In this document: positions 44,424 through 52,781 of the stretch, in pieces
Numbering within the stretch: the first letter of the stretch is position 1
How the letters are laid out: the number at the start of each line of letters is the position of its first letter
Assembly: GCA_003162475.1 (NCBI GenBank)
Contig: PMOI01000020.1
Span: 20,810 to 84,809 of the forward strand
Direction: 5' to 3'
From: Acidimicrobiaceae bacterium
GTDB lineage: Bacteria; Actinomycetota; Acidimicrobiia; Acidimicrobiales; RAAP-2
Length of the DNA: 64,000 bases
Position numbers and translations under genes: made by a program
The notes under the pieces: model-generated
The model's input: only the letters and a program-made list of their open reading frames with translations
What the model was told of the DNA's origin: nothing
The model's database searches: none

Positions 44424-45869
44424 GTGAGCACACCCCTCCCTCAAAACGGACGACCTCGTCCCGACAACCACGTCATCGTGGTCTTTGGCATCCGTGGCGA
44501 CTTGGCGAAACGCAAGATCCTTCCCGGTCTCTACCATCTCGCGGTCGCGGGCCTCCTACCCGACGACTATCGGATCATCGGCTGCGCACGACCTCCGTCG
44601 GCCATGACGGTCGACGAGTTTCGTGAGTACGCCTTCGACGCGGTCTGCCAGTTCGCGTCCGACAAGCCCGCGGGAAAAGAGTGGAGCGACTTCGCCGCAC
44701 GACTGAACTTCGCGATCGACCCCGACGACGGGCCCCAGAGCCTCGCCACCGCCGTGGCGACAGCCGAAGAGGAGATCGGCGGCAACGTGCGTCGTCTGTA
44801 TCACCTAGCCATTCCCCCCGACGCCATGCAGGGCGTCATCAGCCTCCTCGGTGCGAAGGGACTCCAAAAGAATGCCCGCATCATCTGCGAGAAGCCCTTC
44901 GGCGTCGATCTCGCCTCGGCGGTGAAACTCGACGCCGAGATCACCGAGTACTTCGACGAGTCGCAAATCTTTCGCATCGACCACTTCTTGGGTAAGGAGT
45001 CGATCGACAACATCCTCGCTTTGCGATTCGCGAACGAACTCTTCGAGCCGCTGTGGCGTCGAAGTCACGTGAAGTACGTCCAGATCGACGTCCCCGAGAC
45101 GCTCTCTATAGAGGGGCGCGGCGCCTTCTACGAGGGCACCGGAGCCTTTCGCGACATGGTCGTGACGCACCTCTTCCAAGTGCTCGGCATCCTCGCCATG
45201 GAGCAGCCCACCTCGCTCACCGCTCGGCCACTCAGGAACGAGATCGACAAGGTCTTCGAGTCGCTGCGCGCGCTCGACCCCGAGGAGGTCCTGCGCGGTC
45301 AGTACGAGGGCTACCTCGACGAACCGGGCGTCGCCCCCGACTCTTCCACCGAGACCTTCATCGCGCTTCGCGCCTGGGTCGATAACTCGCGGTGGATGGG
45401 CGTGCCGTTCTATCTACGCACGGGCAAATGTCTCGCCGAGAGTCGCCAGATGATCACGATTGGACTACGCGAACCGGTCATGGAGATCTTTCCTGATCAG
45501 AAGAACGGTGCCCACCCCGACGCCAACAAGATCATCATCGACTTCAAAGACCCCGGATCGATCCACGCGTACTTCCTCGCCAAACAGCCCGGGCCCGAGA
45601 TGGCGCTCGGCCAGGCCCGGATGCACTTTCACTACCGCGAGTCCTTTCAGGAGAAGAACAATCTCGAGGCGTACGAACGTCTGCTGCTCGAAGTCATGTT
45701 GGGTAATCAGTCGCTGTTCACGCGCTCCGACGGGATCGAACGTCTCTGGGAGGTCGCGGCACCGCTCCTCGAACACCCCTCGCCTGTCGAGGCGTACGCC
45801 AAGGGTTCGTGGGGACCTCGGTCCATCGAGGGCGTCGTCGCGCCCAACCGTTGGACGCTTCCCGAGTGA
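44424..45869 (+). CDS. zwf: Glucose-6-phosphate 1-dehydrogenase
   Basis: 481 residues. Nucleotide-binding VVFGIRGDLAKRKILPGLYHL (GxxGDLA type), the catalytic RIDHFLGKE with its histidine, and EKPFGVDL are typical. It feeds 6-phosphogluconolactone to pgl and gnd and produces reduced cofactor. GAGGAG stands before the GTG at 44424, after a 40-base gap from pgl. Its stop overlaps the HAD phosphatase start (GTGA). Confidence 0.96.
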   Translation: MSTPLPQNGRPRPDNHVIVVFGIRGDLAKRKILPGLYHLAVAGLLPDDYRIIGCARPPSAMTVDEFREYAFDAVCQFASDKPAGKEWSDFAARLNFAIDPDDGPQSLATAVATAEEEIGGNVRRLYHLAIPPDAMQGVISLLGAKGLQKNARIICEKPFGVDLASAVKLDAEITEYFDESQIFRIDHFLGKESIDNILALRFANELFEPLWRRSHVKYVQIDVPETLSIEGRGAFYEGTGAFRDMVVTHLFQVLGILAMEQPTSLTARPLRNEIDKVFESLRALDPEEVLRGQYEGYLDEPGVAPDSSTETFIALRAWVDNSRWMGVPFYLRTGKCLAESRQMITIGLREPVMEIFPDQKNGAHPDANKIIIDFKDPGSIHAYFLAKQPGPEMALGQARMHFHYRESFQEKNNLEAYERLLLEVMLGNQSLFTRSDGIERLWEVAAPLLEHPSPVEAYAKGSWGPRSIEGVVAPNRWTLPE

Positions 45870-46681
45870 GCGATCCCGATATTCGACTCGTTCTCTCCGA
45901 CGTGGACGGCACCCTCGTCACGTCGAAGAAGGAACTCACCCCCGAGGCGATTCGTGCGGTCGCGCTCTTAGGTGAGGCCGGGATCCTCTTCGCCGTCACC
46001 AGCGGACGGCCACCGCGCGGACTGCGAATGCTCATCGACCCTCTCGAACTCGCGACGCCGATCGCCGGCTTCAACGGGGGACTCATCGTGAGTCGCGATC
46101 TGGTCACGATGCAAGAACTCATCATCCGCGACGAGGTCGTCGGCCCCATCATCGAAATACTGCGCTCGCACGGACTCTCGGTGTGGGTCTATCAGGGCAC
46201 CGACTGGTTCGTGCTCGACCTCGACGGTCTTCACGTCGCCCACGAAGCAGTGGTCTGTCAGTTCATGCCAACGCAGTTGGATGACTTCGACACTGTCCGC
46301 GGCGACATCGTCAAGATCGTGGGCGTCAGCGACGAGCCCGCGACCATCGAGACGGCGACCGAGGCACTGAACGACGCGTTCTCGAGCAGCGTGTCGGCGA
46401 CCAGCTCGCAGACCTACTACATCGACATCACGCACCAAGACGCGAACAAGGGTCGGGTCGTCGACTTTCTCGCCGCGACCTACTCGATTGAGTCGAGGCA
46501 TATCGCCACCATCGGCGACATGTCGAACGACGTTCTGATGTTCGAACGTGCGGGCCTCAGCATTGCCATGGGCAACGCCTCGGACGACGTGAAGGCGCAG
46601 GCCACGCACGCCACGACCTCGAACGACGAGAACGGCTTCGCCAAGGCTGTCGCGCGCTTCATGCTGAACGCTCCGTCGTAA
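45866..46681 (+). CDS. HAD superfamily phosphatase, Cof type
   Basis: 271 residues. HAD motif I LVLSDVDGTLVTSKKEL, motif II VTSGRPP, a type IIB cap, then motif III lysine in HQDANKGRVVDFLA and motif IV GDMSNDVLMFERAG. Cof-type members dephosphorylate sugar phosphates and cofactors. Co-transcribed with zwf by a GTGA overlap, so action on a sugar phosphate is likely. Convergent with the Liv operon after a short interval (46682-46700). Confidence 0.9.
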   Translation: MSDPDIRLVLSDVDGTLVTSKKELTPEAIRAVALLGEAGILFAVTSGRPPRGLRMLIDPLELATPIAGFNGGLIVSRDLVTMQELIIRDEVVGPIIEILRSHGLSVWVYQGTDWFVLDLDGLHVAHEAVVCQFMPTQLDDFDTVRGDIVKIVGVSDEPATIETATEALNDAFSSSVSATSSQTYYIDITHQDANKGRVVDFLAATYSIESRHIATIGDMSNDVLMFERAGLSIAMGNASDDVKAQATHATTSNDENGFAKAVARFMLNAPS

Positions 46682-46700
46682 CGCTCGCTCGGGCGCGTCG

Positions 46701-47720
46701 TTACTTCGGTTCTCGGAGCCAGTAGCCGACTGGCAACAACTCACCGTGAAAGCGCTCTCGAAAGGCGCCCCAGAGGCCACGCGGCTGCCAGAGAGCGACG
46801 ACCACGGCGAGCGATCCGAAGATGATGAGGTACCACGCCCCGTACTGCTGAAGCGTCTGCTGGAGCACGAAGTAGAGGATCGAACCAATGATCGGCCCTT
46901 CAATGGTGCCCAGACCGCCGATCATCGACACGAACAACATCTCCGCGGCCCACTGGATATTGAAGACACTCAAGGGTTGGATGAAAGGCTGGCTGATGGC
47001 GAGGACCGCACCCGCCGCACCGCATCCCGCCGCGGCGATGACGAAGATCAGTCGACGAGCCGACTGCACGTTCACGCCGGCACTTCGCGCGGCCACTTCA
47101 TTGTCACGAATCGACGCGAGCACGAGACCCAGTCGGCTGCGCAACAACAGGTACGTACCGGTGACGACCACGAGGGCGACGATCCACGTGGCGAGGTACG
47201 AGTAGTGCGCGGTCTGGGCGGGGCTGAGACTCTGTAGTCCCGGCATAAGTTTGCCCGTGCCGCCGCCCAAGAAGGGAATGGCGCCGATGATGAGGAGCGC
47301 GGTGTCGGACACCACCCACGTCGCGATCGCGAAGTATCCCCCGCGCAGGCGGAACAACAAGAACGTCACCGGCACCGCGATGACCGCGCAGGTCAAGGTG
47401 GAGAGCGGGATCGTGACGAAGGGGTTGACGCCCTTCAGGGCGAAGTAGAGCGTGGCGTACGCCCCAAGGCCTATGAACGCCTGCTGTCCAATGGAGACCA
47501 TGCCGGCGTAACCCGCGAGGAGGTTCCACATGGTGGCCATGATCACCAAGATGAAGAAGTTCATCAGTGTCGACGAAGCTTGCGCCGGGACGATCCACGG
47601 GGCCATCGTGAGCAGAATCACCAACACGAGCGCACCGACCAGGGTGTAGATCGGTGACGTGCTCGAACGGCGAACCGAGGGAGCTCCGTGTTGTTTGGCG
47701 CCGGGAGTGACGATGCTCAC
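46701..47720 (-). CDS. Branched-chain amino acid-type ABC transporter permease (LivM-like)
   Basis: 339 residues with about ten hydrophobic segments. The LivM hallmark LLAGYAGMVSIGQQAFIGLGAYA is present, as is the cytoplasmic EAA-like loop DNEVAARSAGVNVQSARRL. The GTG at 47720 overlaps the LivH-like stop (GTGA). Last gene of the liv-type operon. Such transporters carry amino acids, urea, amides or aromatic acids. Confidence 0.9.
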   Translation of the reverse strand: MSIVTPGAKQHGAPSVRRSSTSPIYTLVGALVLVILLTMAPWIVPAQASSTLMNFFILVIMATMWNLLAGYAGMVSIGQQAFIGLGAYATLYFALKGVNPFVTIPLSTLTCAVIAVPVTFLLFRLRGGYFAIATWVVSDTALLIIGAIPFLGGGTGKLMPGLQSLSPAQTAHYSYLATWIVALVVVTGTYLLLRSRLGLVLASIRDNEVAARSAGVNVQSARRLIFVIAAAGCGAAGAVLAISQPFIQPLSVFNIQWAAEMLFVSMIGGLGTIEGPIIGSILYFVLQQTLQQYGAWYLIIFGSLAVVVALWQPRGLWGAFRERFHGELLPVGYWLREPK

Positions 47721-48589
47721 GCGAGGGCCGTCCGTCGGCCGAAGAGTCCCTGTGGACGAATCGCCAGCACCACGAGGAATAAGACGTTGCCAGCGAGGAT
47801 CTGATACTCGGGGTTGAAGTGTGCGCCAAACTGCTGCGCGACGCCCAAGGCGATGCCACCGATCAGCGTGCCCCACAGCGAACCAATGCCACCAATGACG
47901 ACGGCTTCGAATGCAAAGAGGAGGTTCACGCCACCCGACGTGGGAGCGAACTGGGTCATCATGCCGTACGCGATGCCGGCCAGCGCCACCGTCGCGAAGG
48001 CAATGGCCGCGGCGATGCCAAAGATGTGTCGGTAGTTCGCACCGCTCAACTGCGCCGCTTCGCGGTCGTCAGCGACGGCTCGAATGAGACGACCCGTGCC
48101 AGTCCTCGAAAGGAAGAGCTGCAAAAGTCCGAGCACCGCGACGGCCACCGCCAACACGCCGAGCGAGACGTACGAAACGTAGATGATCGACGCCGGATGC
48201 CACGATTTAGCGATTAGGTCACCGATGTTCACACTCTGTCCGTTGGCGCTGTAGATCTCGAGCAAAAGATTCTCGATCACCACCGACAGGCCAAAAGTCA
48301 CGAGCAACGTAGTGAAGGGGTCGCGGTCGATGCTCTTCTGGATGAGCGTTCGCTGCACGACGTAGCCAACGAGTCCGAAGATCGGCACCACGACGAGAAA
48401 GGACCACACTTCGGGAATGTGAAGGTGTGGGGTCAGAAAGACTGCCACGTAACCCGCCACGACGGCGATGTCACCGTGAGCCAGGTTGATGACCTTGAGG
48501 ACCCCGAACATCAGTGAGAGCCCACACGCGAAGAGCGCGTAGAAGCCACCGATCAGGACACCCTGGATCACGACGTTGAGCCAGATCAC
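47717..48589 (-). CDS. Branched-chain amino acid-type ABC transporter permease (LivH-like)
   Basis: 290 residues, starting WLNVVIQGVLIGGFYALFACGLSLMFGV and containing LKVINLAHGDIAVVAGYVA, both LivH signatures. The coupling loop ADDREAAQLSGANYRHIF is present. GTG start overlapping the LivF-like stop (GTGA). Confidence 0.91.
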   Translation of the reverse strand: MIWLNVVIQGVLIGGFYALFACGLSLMFGVLKVINLAHGDIAVVAGYVAVFLTPHLHIPEVWSFLVVVPIFGLVGYVVQRTLIQKSIDRDPFTTLLVTFGLSVVIENLLLEIYSANGQSVNIGDLIAKSWHPASIIYVSYVSLGVLAVAVAVLGLLQLFLSRTGTGRLIRAVADDREAAQLSGANYRHIFGIAAAIAFATVALAGIAYGMMTQFAPTSGGVNLLFAFEAVVIGGIGSLWGTLIGGIALGVAQQFGAHFNPEYQILAGNVLFLVVLAIRPQGLFGRRTALA

Positions 48590-49329
48590 TGGGTCGCGCT
48601 TTCGTCTGGCCCCGCGTGACTCACGTCCGCGCCAAAGTAGGCATGGTCGATCTGGTCGCTCGTGAGATCGCCCGGCGCGCCCGCGAGCGAGGTACGCCCT
48701 TCGAGCAGACAGTGCACGCGGTCCGCCACCGCGACGCCCTGGGCGACGTCTTGTTCGACGATCAAGATGCTCACGCCCTGCGCGACGATCTCGGGCACGA
48801 GCGCGTAGATGCGTTCGATGACGATCGGAGCGAGCCCGAGCGACAGCTCGTCGAGCAACAAGACCTTGGGGTTCGCGACGAGCGCGCGTCCAATGGCGAC
48901 AGCCTGTTGTTCGCCTCCCGAAAGCTGCCAGACGGACTGTCTTCGTCGACCGGGCATCCAGTCGAACAACTCGTAGATACGTTGAATGGTGAAGGGTCCC
49001 TTGTTGGCGCGGTAGGCACCCACCTGCAGGTTCTCTTCTAGCGTCATGGATGAGAACAGACGGCGACCTTCGGGAACGAGCGAGATCCCGAGGCGCACGC
49101 GGCGATTGGGCGACAGTTTCGCGATGTCCTCGCCGTCGAACAACACCGCCCCTGACGAGGGGTGATGCAGTCCCGCGATCGTGCGCAACAACGTCGACTT
49201 TCCGGCACCGTTGGCGCCAATCATCGCCAGTATCTCTCCACGGCGCAGACTGAAACTGACGTCGTCCACCGCGCAGAGTTGGCCGTGAAAGACACTGATT
49301 CCACGAACGTCCAAGAGTGTGTCACTCAT
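48586..49329 (-). CDS. Branched-chain amino acid-type ABC transporter ATPase (LivF-like)
   Basis: 247 residues. Walker A GANGAGKST, Q-loop, signature LSGGEQQAVAIGRAL, Walker B VLLLDELSLGLAP and the switch histidine region (LIVEQDVAQG, with Q as usual for LivF). Starts at ATG 49329 inside the end of the LivG-like gene (8-base overlap). Confidence 0.92.
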   Translation of the reverse strand: MSDTLLDVRGISVFHGQLCAVDDVSFSLRRGEILAMIGANGAGKSTLLRTIAGLHHPSSGAVLFDGEDIAKLSPNRRVRLGISLVPEGRRLFSSMTLEENLQVGAYRANKGPFTIQRIYELFDWMPGRRRQSVWQLSGGEQQAVAIGRALVANPKVLLLDELSLGLAPIVIERIYALVPEIVAQGVSILIVEQDVAQGVAVADRVHCLLEGRTSLAGAPGDLTSDQIDHAYFGADVSHAGPDESATQ

Positions 49330-50065
49330 TGGGGCCGCGCGTCTCTAGCACTCGTCCGCCGAGATACACCGAACGCACCGCGTCCGACGCCAACACTGAC
49401 TTAGGTTCGCCGTCGGCCACCACCACCCCACTCGCCAAGCACAGCAACCGTTCGACCGTCGTCAAGAGGGCGCGCACGACGTGTTCAATCCACACCACCG
49501 CGATCCCGTCGGAACGTAGGCTCCGGATGATCGCCGTGAGCTCGTTCACTTCCAGATCAGTGAGTCCTCCGGCGATCTCGTCGAGCAAGAGCACCCGCGG
49601 GGCCGTCGAGAGTGCCCGAGCCAACTCCAAACGTTTTCGATGCAGGAGCGTCAACGACCCGGCCTGCCGATTGGCAAACGGCGCGAGGCCCGTACGTTCC
49701 AGCGCGCCGAGAGCCAGGTCGTAACTCTTCTGGCCCCGCGTCCTCGCTCCCTGCTGGGCGGCCACTAACGCGTTCTCAAAGACCGTCATGTTCTCGAAGG
49801 GCCGAGGCACTTGGTAGGTCCGACCGATGCCGGCGCGCGCTCTCTTCGCGGGACTCAAGTGCGCGATGTTGTGACCGTCGAAGAGAATGGCGCCCGAGTC
49901 GGGTGCGATGTCGCCAGAGATCATCGCGAAGAGCGAAGTTTTACCTGCACCGTTCGGACCAACGATGCCCACCGCGTCGCCCTGCTCCAACTGGAAGGTG
50001 ATTCCCTCTCCGACTACAACTTGGCCAAACTTTTTAGAGATGTCTTCCAGTTGCAGCAGCGACAC
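49322..50065 (-). CDS. Branched-chain amino acid-type ABC transporter ATPase (LivG-like), atypical signature
   Basis: 247 residues. Walker A GPNGAGKTS, the long LivG insert (ARAGIGRTYQVPRPFENMTVFEN), Walker B VLLLDEIAGGLTD and the switch histidine IEHV. The ABC signature, usually LSYGxQR, reads LTLLHRKRLELARAL, without the conserved glycine-glutamine. Some Liv-type ATPases show this variant; the partner LivF has a normal signature, so one composite site is probably degenerate. GTG start, 11 bases after the binding-protein stop. Confidence 0.9.
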   Translation of the reverse strand: MSLLQLEDISKKFGQVVVGEGITFQLEQGDAVGIVGPNGAGKTSLFAMISGDIAPDSGAILFDGHNIAHLSPAKRARAGIGRTYQVPRPFENMTVFENALVAAQQGARTRGQKSYDLALGALERTGLAPFANRQAGSLTLLHRKRLELARALSTAPRVLLLDEIAGGLTDLEVNELTAIIRSLRSDGIAVVWIEHVVRALLTTVERLLCLASGVVVADGEPKSVLASDAVRSVYLGGRVLETRGPNE

Positions 50066-50076
50066 TTAGGAACCTG

Positions 50077-51519
50077 TTAGGCGTTGGTCGGCTCAAGCGT
50101 GCCGTTGAGCGGAACGTGCTTGTTGAGCGAGTTGTCAACAACCACCTGCGACCACGCGTACTTCTTGTGACCAACCAAGGCAGTCGAGCCCGGCTTCCAT
50201 TGGACGCCCACGGGCATGATCATGCCAATACCCTTGGCGGGACTTGCCAGCATTGGGTTCGAACTCTTGAGGTTCATGTTGACCGGGCCGCACATGCCGT
50301 CGTAGTTGACGGTCTGCAACGCCTTGGCGAGCGCCAATCGATTGTGAGGATTCGTGACCCTCTTCAAACCTTGGATGGCAATCTCGAACAGTGAGTACGT
50401 CGAACCCATCGACTGAACCCACTGACCGTGCCCGGCCTTTTGGTACGCCGTACAGAACGCGTTCGCCGACTGACCTGTCAATGAGGACTTGTACGGAGAG
50501 TACGGCGTGAACCACGCGTCGGTCGCGATGTTGTTCGAAAGGCTCCCGAGCGCGTACGCGTCAGTGGGGAACAACATGACCTTCGCGACGGTCGCGAGCT
50601 TTGGGAGGTACTTCTGCTGCGACGCCTGGGTCCAGAACGACTGGAAGTCCGGGGGCAAAGGACAGTTGATAAACAGATCGCACGCCGCGCCGCCTTTCGC
50701 GCCCGTCTTAAAGGTCTGGATCATCGACGAGTAGTTGGTCGTCAAGTCCGTGTACGCGCCGCCGTCGATGAAGCTGTACCCACCCGTGGGGTAGATCGCG
50801 CCCACGGTCGGGGCGAAGGCCGCGCGAAACGCGTTTCCGTCCGAGTCGTTCGGGAACATCTCGGCGACGTTGGAGTTGCAGCTCGTCATCTTTTGGATTC
50901 GCTGCCACATGGGCACGAAGCAGCCAACGAACTGGGGAACCCCGAAGAAGAACATCGAGTTGTAGGTCGGTCCGGTTCCCGTCGCTCCGCCCTGGGGCGA
51001 GATCGTCGCTCCAGAGAAGCCGCCCCAGTACGCCTCCCAGGGCACCACCGTGGAGAGGCACGGAACCTTGTACTGCTCGCAGGTCGTCGCCACGGGAATC
51101 GTGGTCTCGGGCGCGGAACTCGTCAAGATGAGATCGACGCCAGAGTTGATCAGTTCCTGCGTGACCTGGACCGCTATGTTGCCGAGCGACTGCGTGTCCT
51201 TCTCCGTGATTTCAATCTTGTACTTCGTCTTGCCAATCGTGATTCCCTTGGCGAAGTAGCTCGACGCGCGAATCTCCTTCAACACGAACGCGTCGGGACC
51301 GGCGAAGTCCGCCAACGCGCCGGTACGAGGCGAAACGTAGCCAATCTTGATGGTGCCCGATTTTGTCGCGGCGTGCGCCGCAGAGACGTCCCCGAGTGTC
51401 AGTAGCGCCCCCGAGGCTGCCATTGCACCGGCTGCCTTCAGTCCGAGACGGCGCCCGAACTCAAAACCACCCCATCCTGGAACTCCGCCAGCGCTACCAG
51501 AATTGATTTCACTTGTCAT
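50077..51519 (-). CDS. Liv-type ABC transporter substrate-binding protein
   Basis: 480 residues. The N-terminus has a twin-arginine type signal (GRRLGLKAAGAMAASGALL, cleavage after AHAA). Mature part: TIKIGYVSPRTGALADFAG, then the periplasmic-binding fold of family Peripla_BP_6 (SGVDLILTSSAPETTIPVA). GGGGGG precedes the ATG. Several cysteines (TTCEQYKVPC, CDLFINC) suggest disulphides. Located beside the aromatic island and sharing an upstream motif with ligK, it may bind aromatic acids rather than amino acids; that is inference. Confidence 0.9.
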   Translation of the reverse strand: MTSEINSGSAGGVPGWGGFEFGRRLGLKAAGAMAASGALLTLGDVSAAHAATKSGTIKIGYVSPRTGALADFAGPDAFVLKEIRASSYFAKGITIGKTKYKIEITEKDTQSLGNIAVQVTQELINSGVDLILTSSAPETTIPVATTCEQYKVPCLSTVVPWEAYWGGFSGATISPQGGATGTGPTYNSMFFFGVPQFVGCFVPMWQRIQKMTSCNSNVAEMFPNDSDGNAFRAAFAPTVGAIYPTGGYSFIDGGAYTDLTTNYSSMIQTFKTGAKGGAACDLFINCPLPPDFQSFWTQASQQKYLPKLATVAKVMLFPTDAYALGSLSNNIATDAWFTPYSPYKSSLTGQSANAFCTAYQKAGHGQWVQSMGSTYSLFEIAIQGLKRVTNPHNRLALAKALQTVNYDGMCGPVNMNLKSSNPMLASPAKGIGMIMPVGVQWKPGSTALVGHKKYAWSQVVVDNSLNKHVPLNGTLEPTNA

Positions 51520-51567
51520 TTATGGTCCCCCCCACTAATGGATGAGTGATTCTTAACACACTATTCC

Positions 51568-51581
51568 GTACATAACTGAAC
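51568..51581 (-). promoter_or_regulatory. Motif GTTCAGTTAnnTAC upstream of the Liv binding-protein gene
   Basis: The minus strand reads GTTCAGTTATGTAC, 49 bases before the binding-protein ATG. It matches 12 of 14 positions of the element before ligK (55494-55507), in the same orientation relative to its gene. It may be a shared operator or activator site. Confidence 0.45.
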
Positions 51582-51626
51582 GCTTGTCGATTCCTTTGAA
51601 ACACTTCACTTCTCGCGCGCTTGACC

Positions 51627-52655
51627 CTACGACGCCGACTGCGCCTCAACCATTGACGCGAGCATTCGCCGGGCCGCGAGACCACCTCGATCAATCTTTA
51701 TGCTCACCTCGCTCACCTCGCGCCGCTCGTCGGTACGCGACTGCAAGATGTTGAGCGCGTCAACGTCTTCTTGCACCACACCCGTTTGCATCTTTTCGAG
51801 GGACCGATCAATTTCGTCGTCGCCCACGCAGAAATCTCGAGCGAGCGCCCAGAAGTCGTACACCTTTCCTTCGCTCGACGGGGTGAGGCCGTAGAAAATC
51901 TTCATGTGAAAAGCGTGATCGTCCGTTCCGTCCGGTAGTGGGGGCTGACCAACGGGGGCGATTCGCGCGTGCAGTAAGTAGTGGCCCGGTGGCGTGTAGT
52001 CAATATCCTGCCAACGGTCGATCGCGCCGTGTAGACCGGTGGTGCGCGCGTAGAAGGGCGGACACTCCACCGCGTTCATGTGACGAAACACTCGTACGAC
52101 GCTGTTCTCGTCGTCGACTTCGACTTCAATCGGTGTGGTCGCGACCTCGGGCGTGCCAATAGAACCGTTGTGCAGGAACGTTTCGTGCGAGAGGTCGAGC
52201 AGATTGTCGACGAGGAGATCGAACGAGGCCGATATCTTCGCCACGCCCGACACCGTTGACCAGTGCTCGGTGTCGGCGAGCCACGGCGTTGCCGGCAGCT
52301 TTGATTCGTCCGGTTCCCCGTGTCCCATCCAGATCCACACGAGGATTCCCTGCTCTATGAGTGGGTAACTACGCACGTTGGCCTGACTGGGGATTCGATC
52401 TTGACCCGGAACAGCGACGCACGTACCCGAACAGTCAAAGGTGAATCCGTGGTACCCGCAGACCAGCTGCTCACCGATAACCGTGCCGAGTGACAACGGG
52501 TACCCGCGATGCGGACACTGATCGGCGAAGGCCGTCACCCGACCGGACTCACTTCGAAAGATGGCGACGTGTTCGCCGAGAATCTGTCGTGAGAGCGGCT
52601 TCGCGTCGAGTTCCGAAATGAGAGCGGCGACGTACCAGTTATCTCGTAAGTACAT
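51627..52655 (-). CDS. vanA: Rieske non-haem iron oxygenase, vanillate O-demethylase oxygenase-like
   Basis: 342 residues. The Rieske cluster ligands are CPHRGYPLSL..LVCGYHG, and the mononuclear iron ligands lie in NLLDLSHETFLHNGSIG; the opening MYLRDNWYVAAL and the segment MNAVECPPFYARTTG follow VanA closely. VanA removes the methyl group of vanillate to give protocatechuate, the substrate of the lig genes alongside. The reductase VanB is not encoded here, so a reductase must come from elsewhere. ATG at 52655 with GGGGGGAG upstream; divergent from the aldehyde dehydrogenase. Confidence 0.87.
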   Translation of the reverse strand: MYLRDNWYVAALISELDAKPLSRQILGEHVAIFRSESGRVTAFADQCPHRGYPLSLGTVIGEQLVCGYHGFTFDCSGTCVAVPGQDRIPSQANVRSYPLIEQGILVWIWMGHGEPDESKLPATPWLADTEHWSTVSGVAKISASFDLLVDNLLDLSHETFLHNGSIGTPEVATTPIEVEVDDENSVVRVFRHMNAVECPPFYARTTGLHGAIDRWQDIDYTPPGHYLLHARIAPVGQPPLPDGTDDHAFHMKIFYGLTPSSEGKVYDFWALARDFCVGDDEIDRSLEKMQTGVVQEDVDALNILQSRTDERREVSEVSIKIDRGGLAARRMLASMVEAQSAS

Positions 52656-52781
52656 TCTCTCCCCCCGCTCGAAAATCTTGTCGACGACGCGCGCCACGAA
52701 GTGGTCGTAAATCGGGCCTCTCGAGCGCAAGTTACCAAAACTGTGATAAGTAAGCAAGGAAGTTTGAACTAGGGGGTACAT
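52656..52781. promoter_or_regulatory. Divergent promoter region vanA / aldehyde dehydrogenase
   Basis: 126 bases between two aromatic genes. It contains GTTACCAAAA (52731-52740), nearly repeated in front of the TetR gene (62177-62186). A G-run ribosome site lies directly before the dehydrogenase ATG. Co-regulation of both genes is likely from the layout. Confidence 0.45.

Noticed and set aside
46682..46700. Terminator between the HAD phosphatase and Liv operon
   Set aside because: Only a 5-base TAACG/CGTTA pairing over the two stops with a long loop; not convincing.
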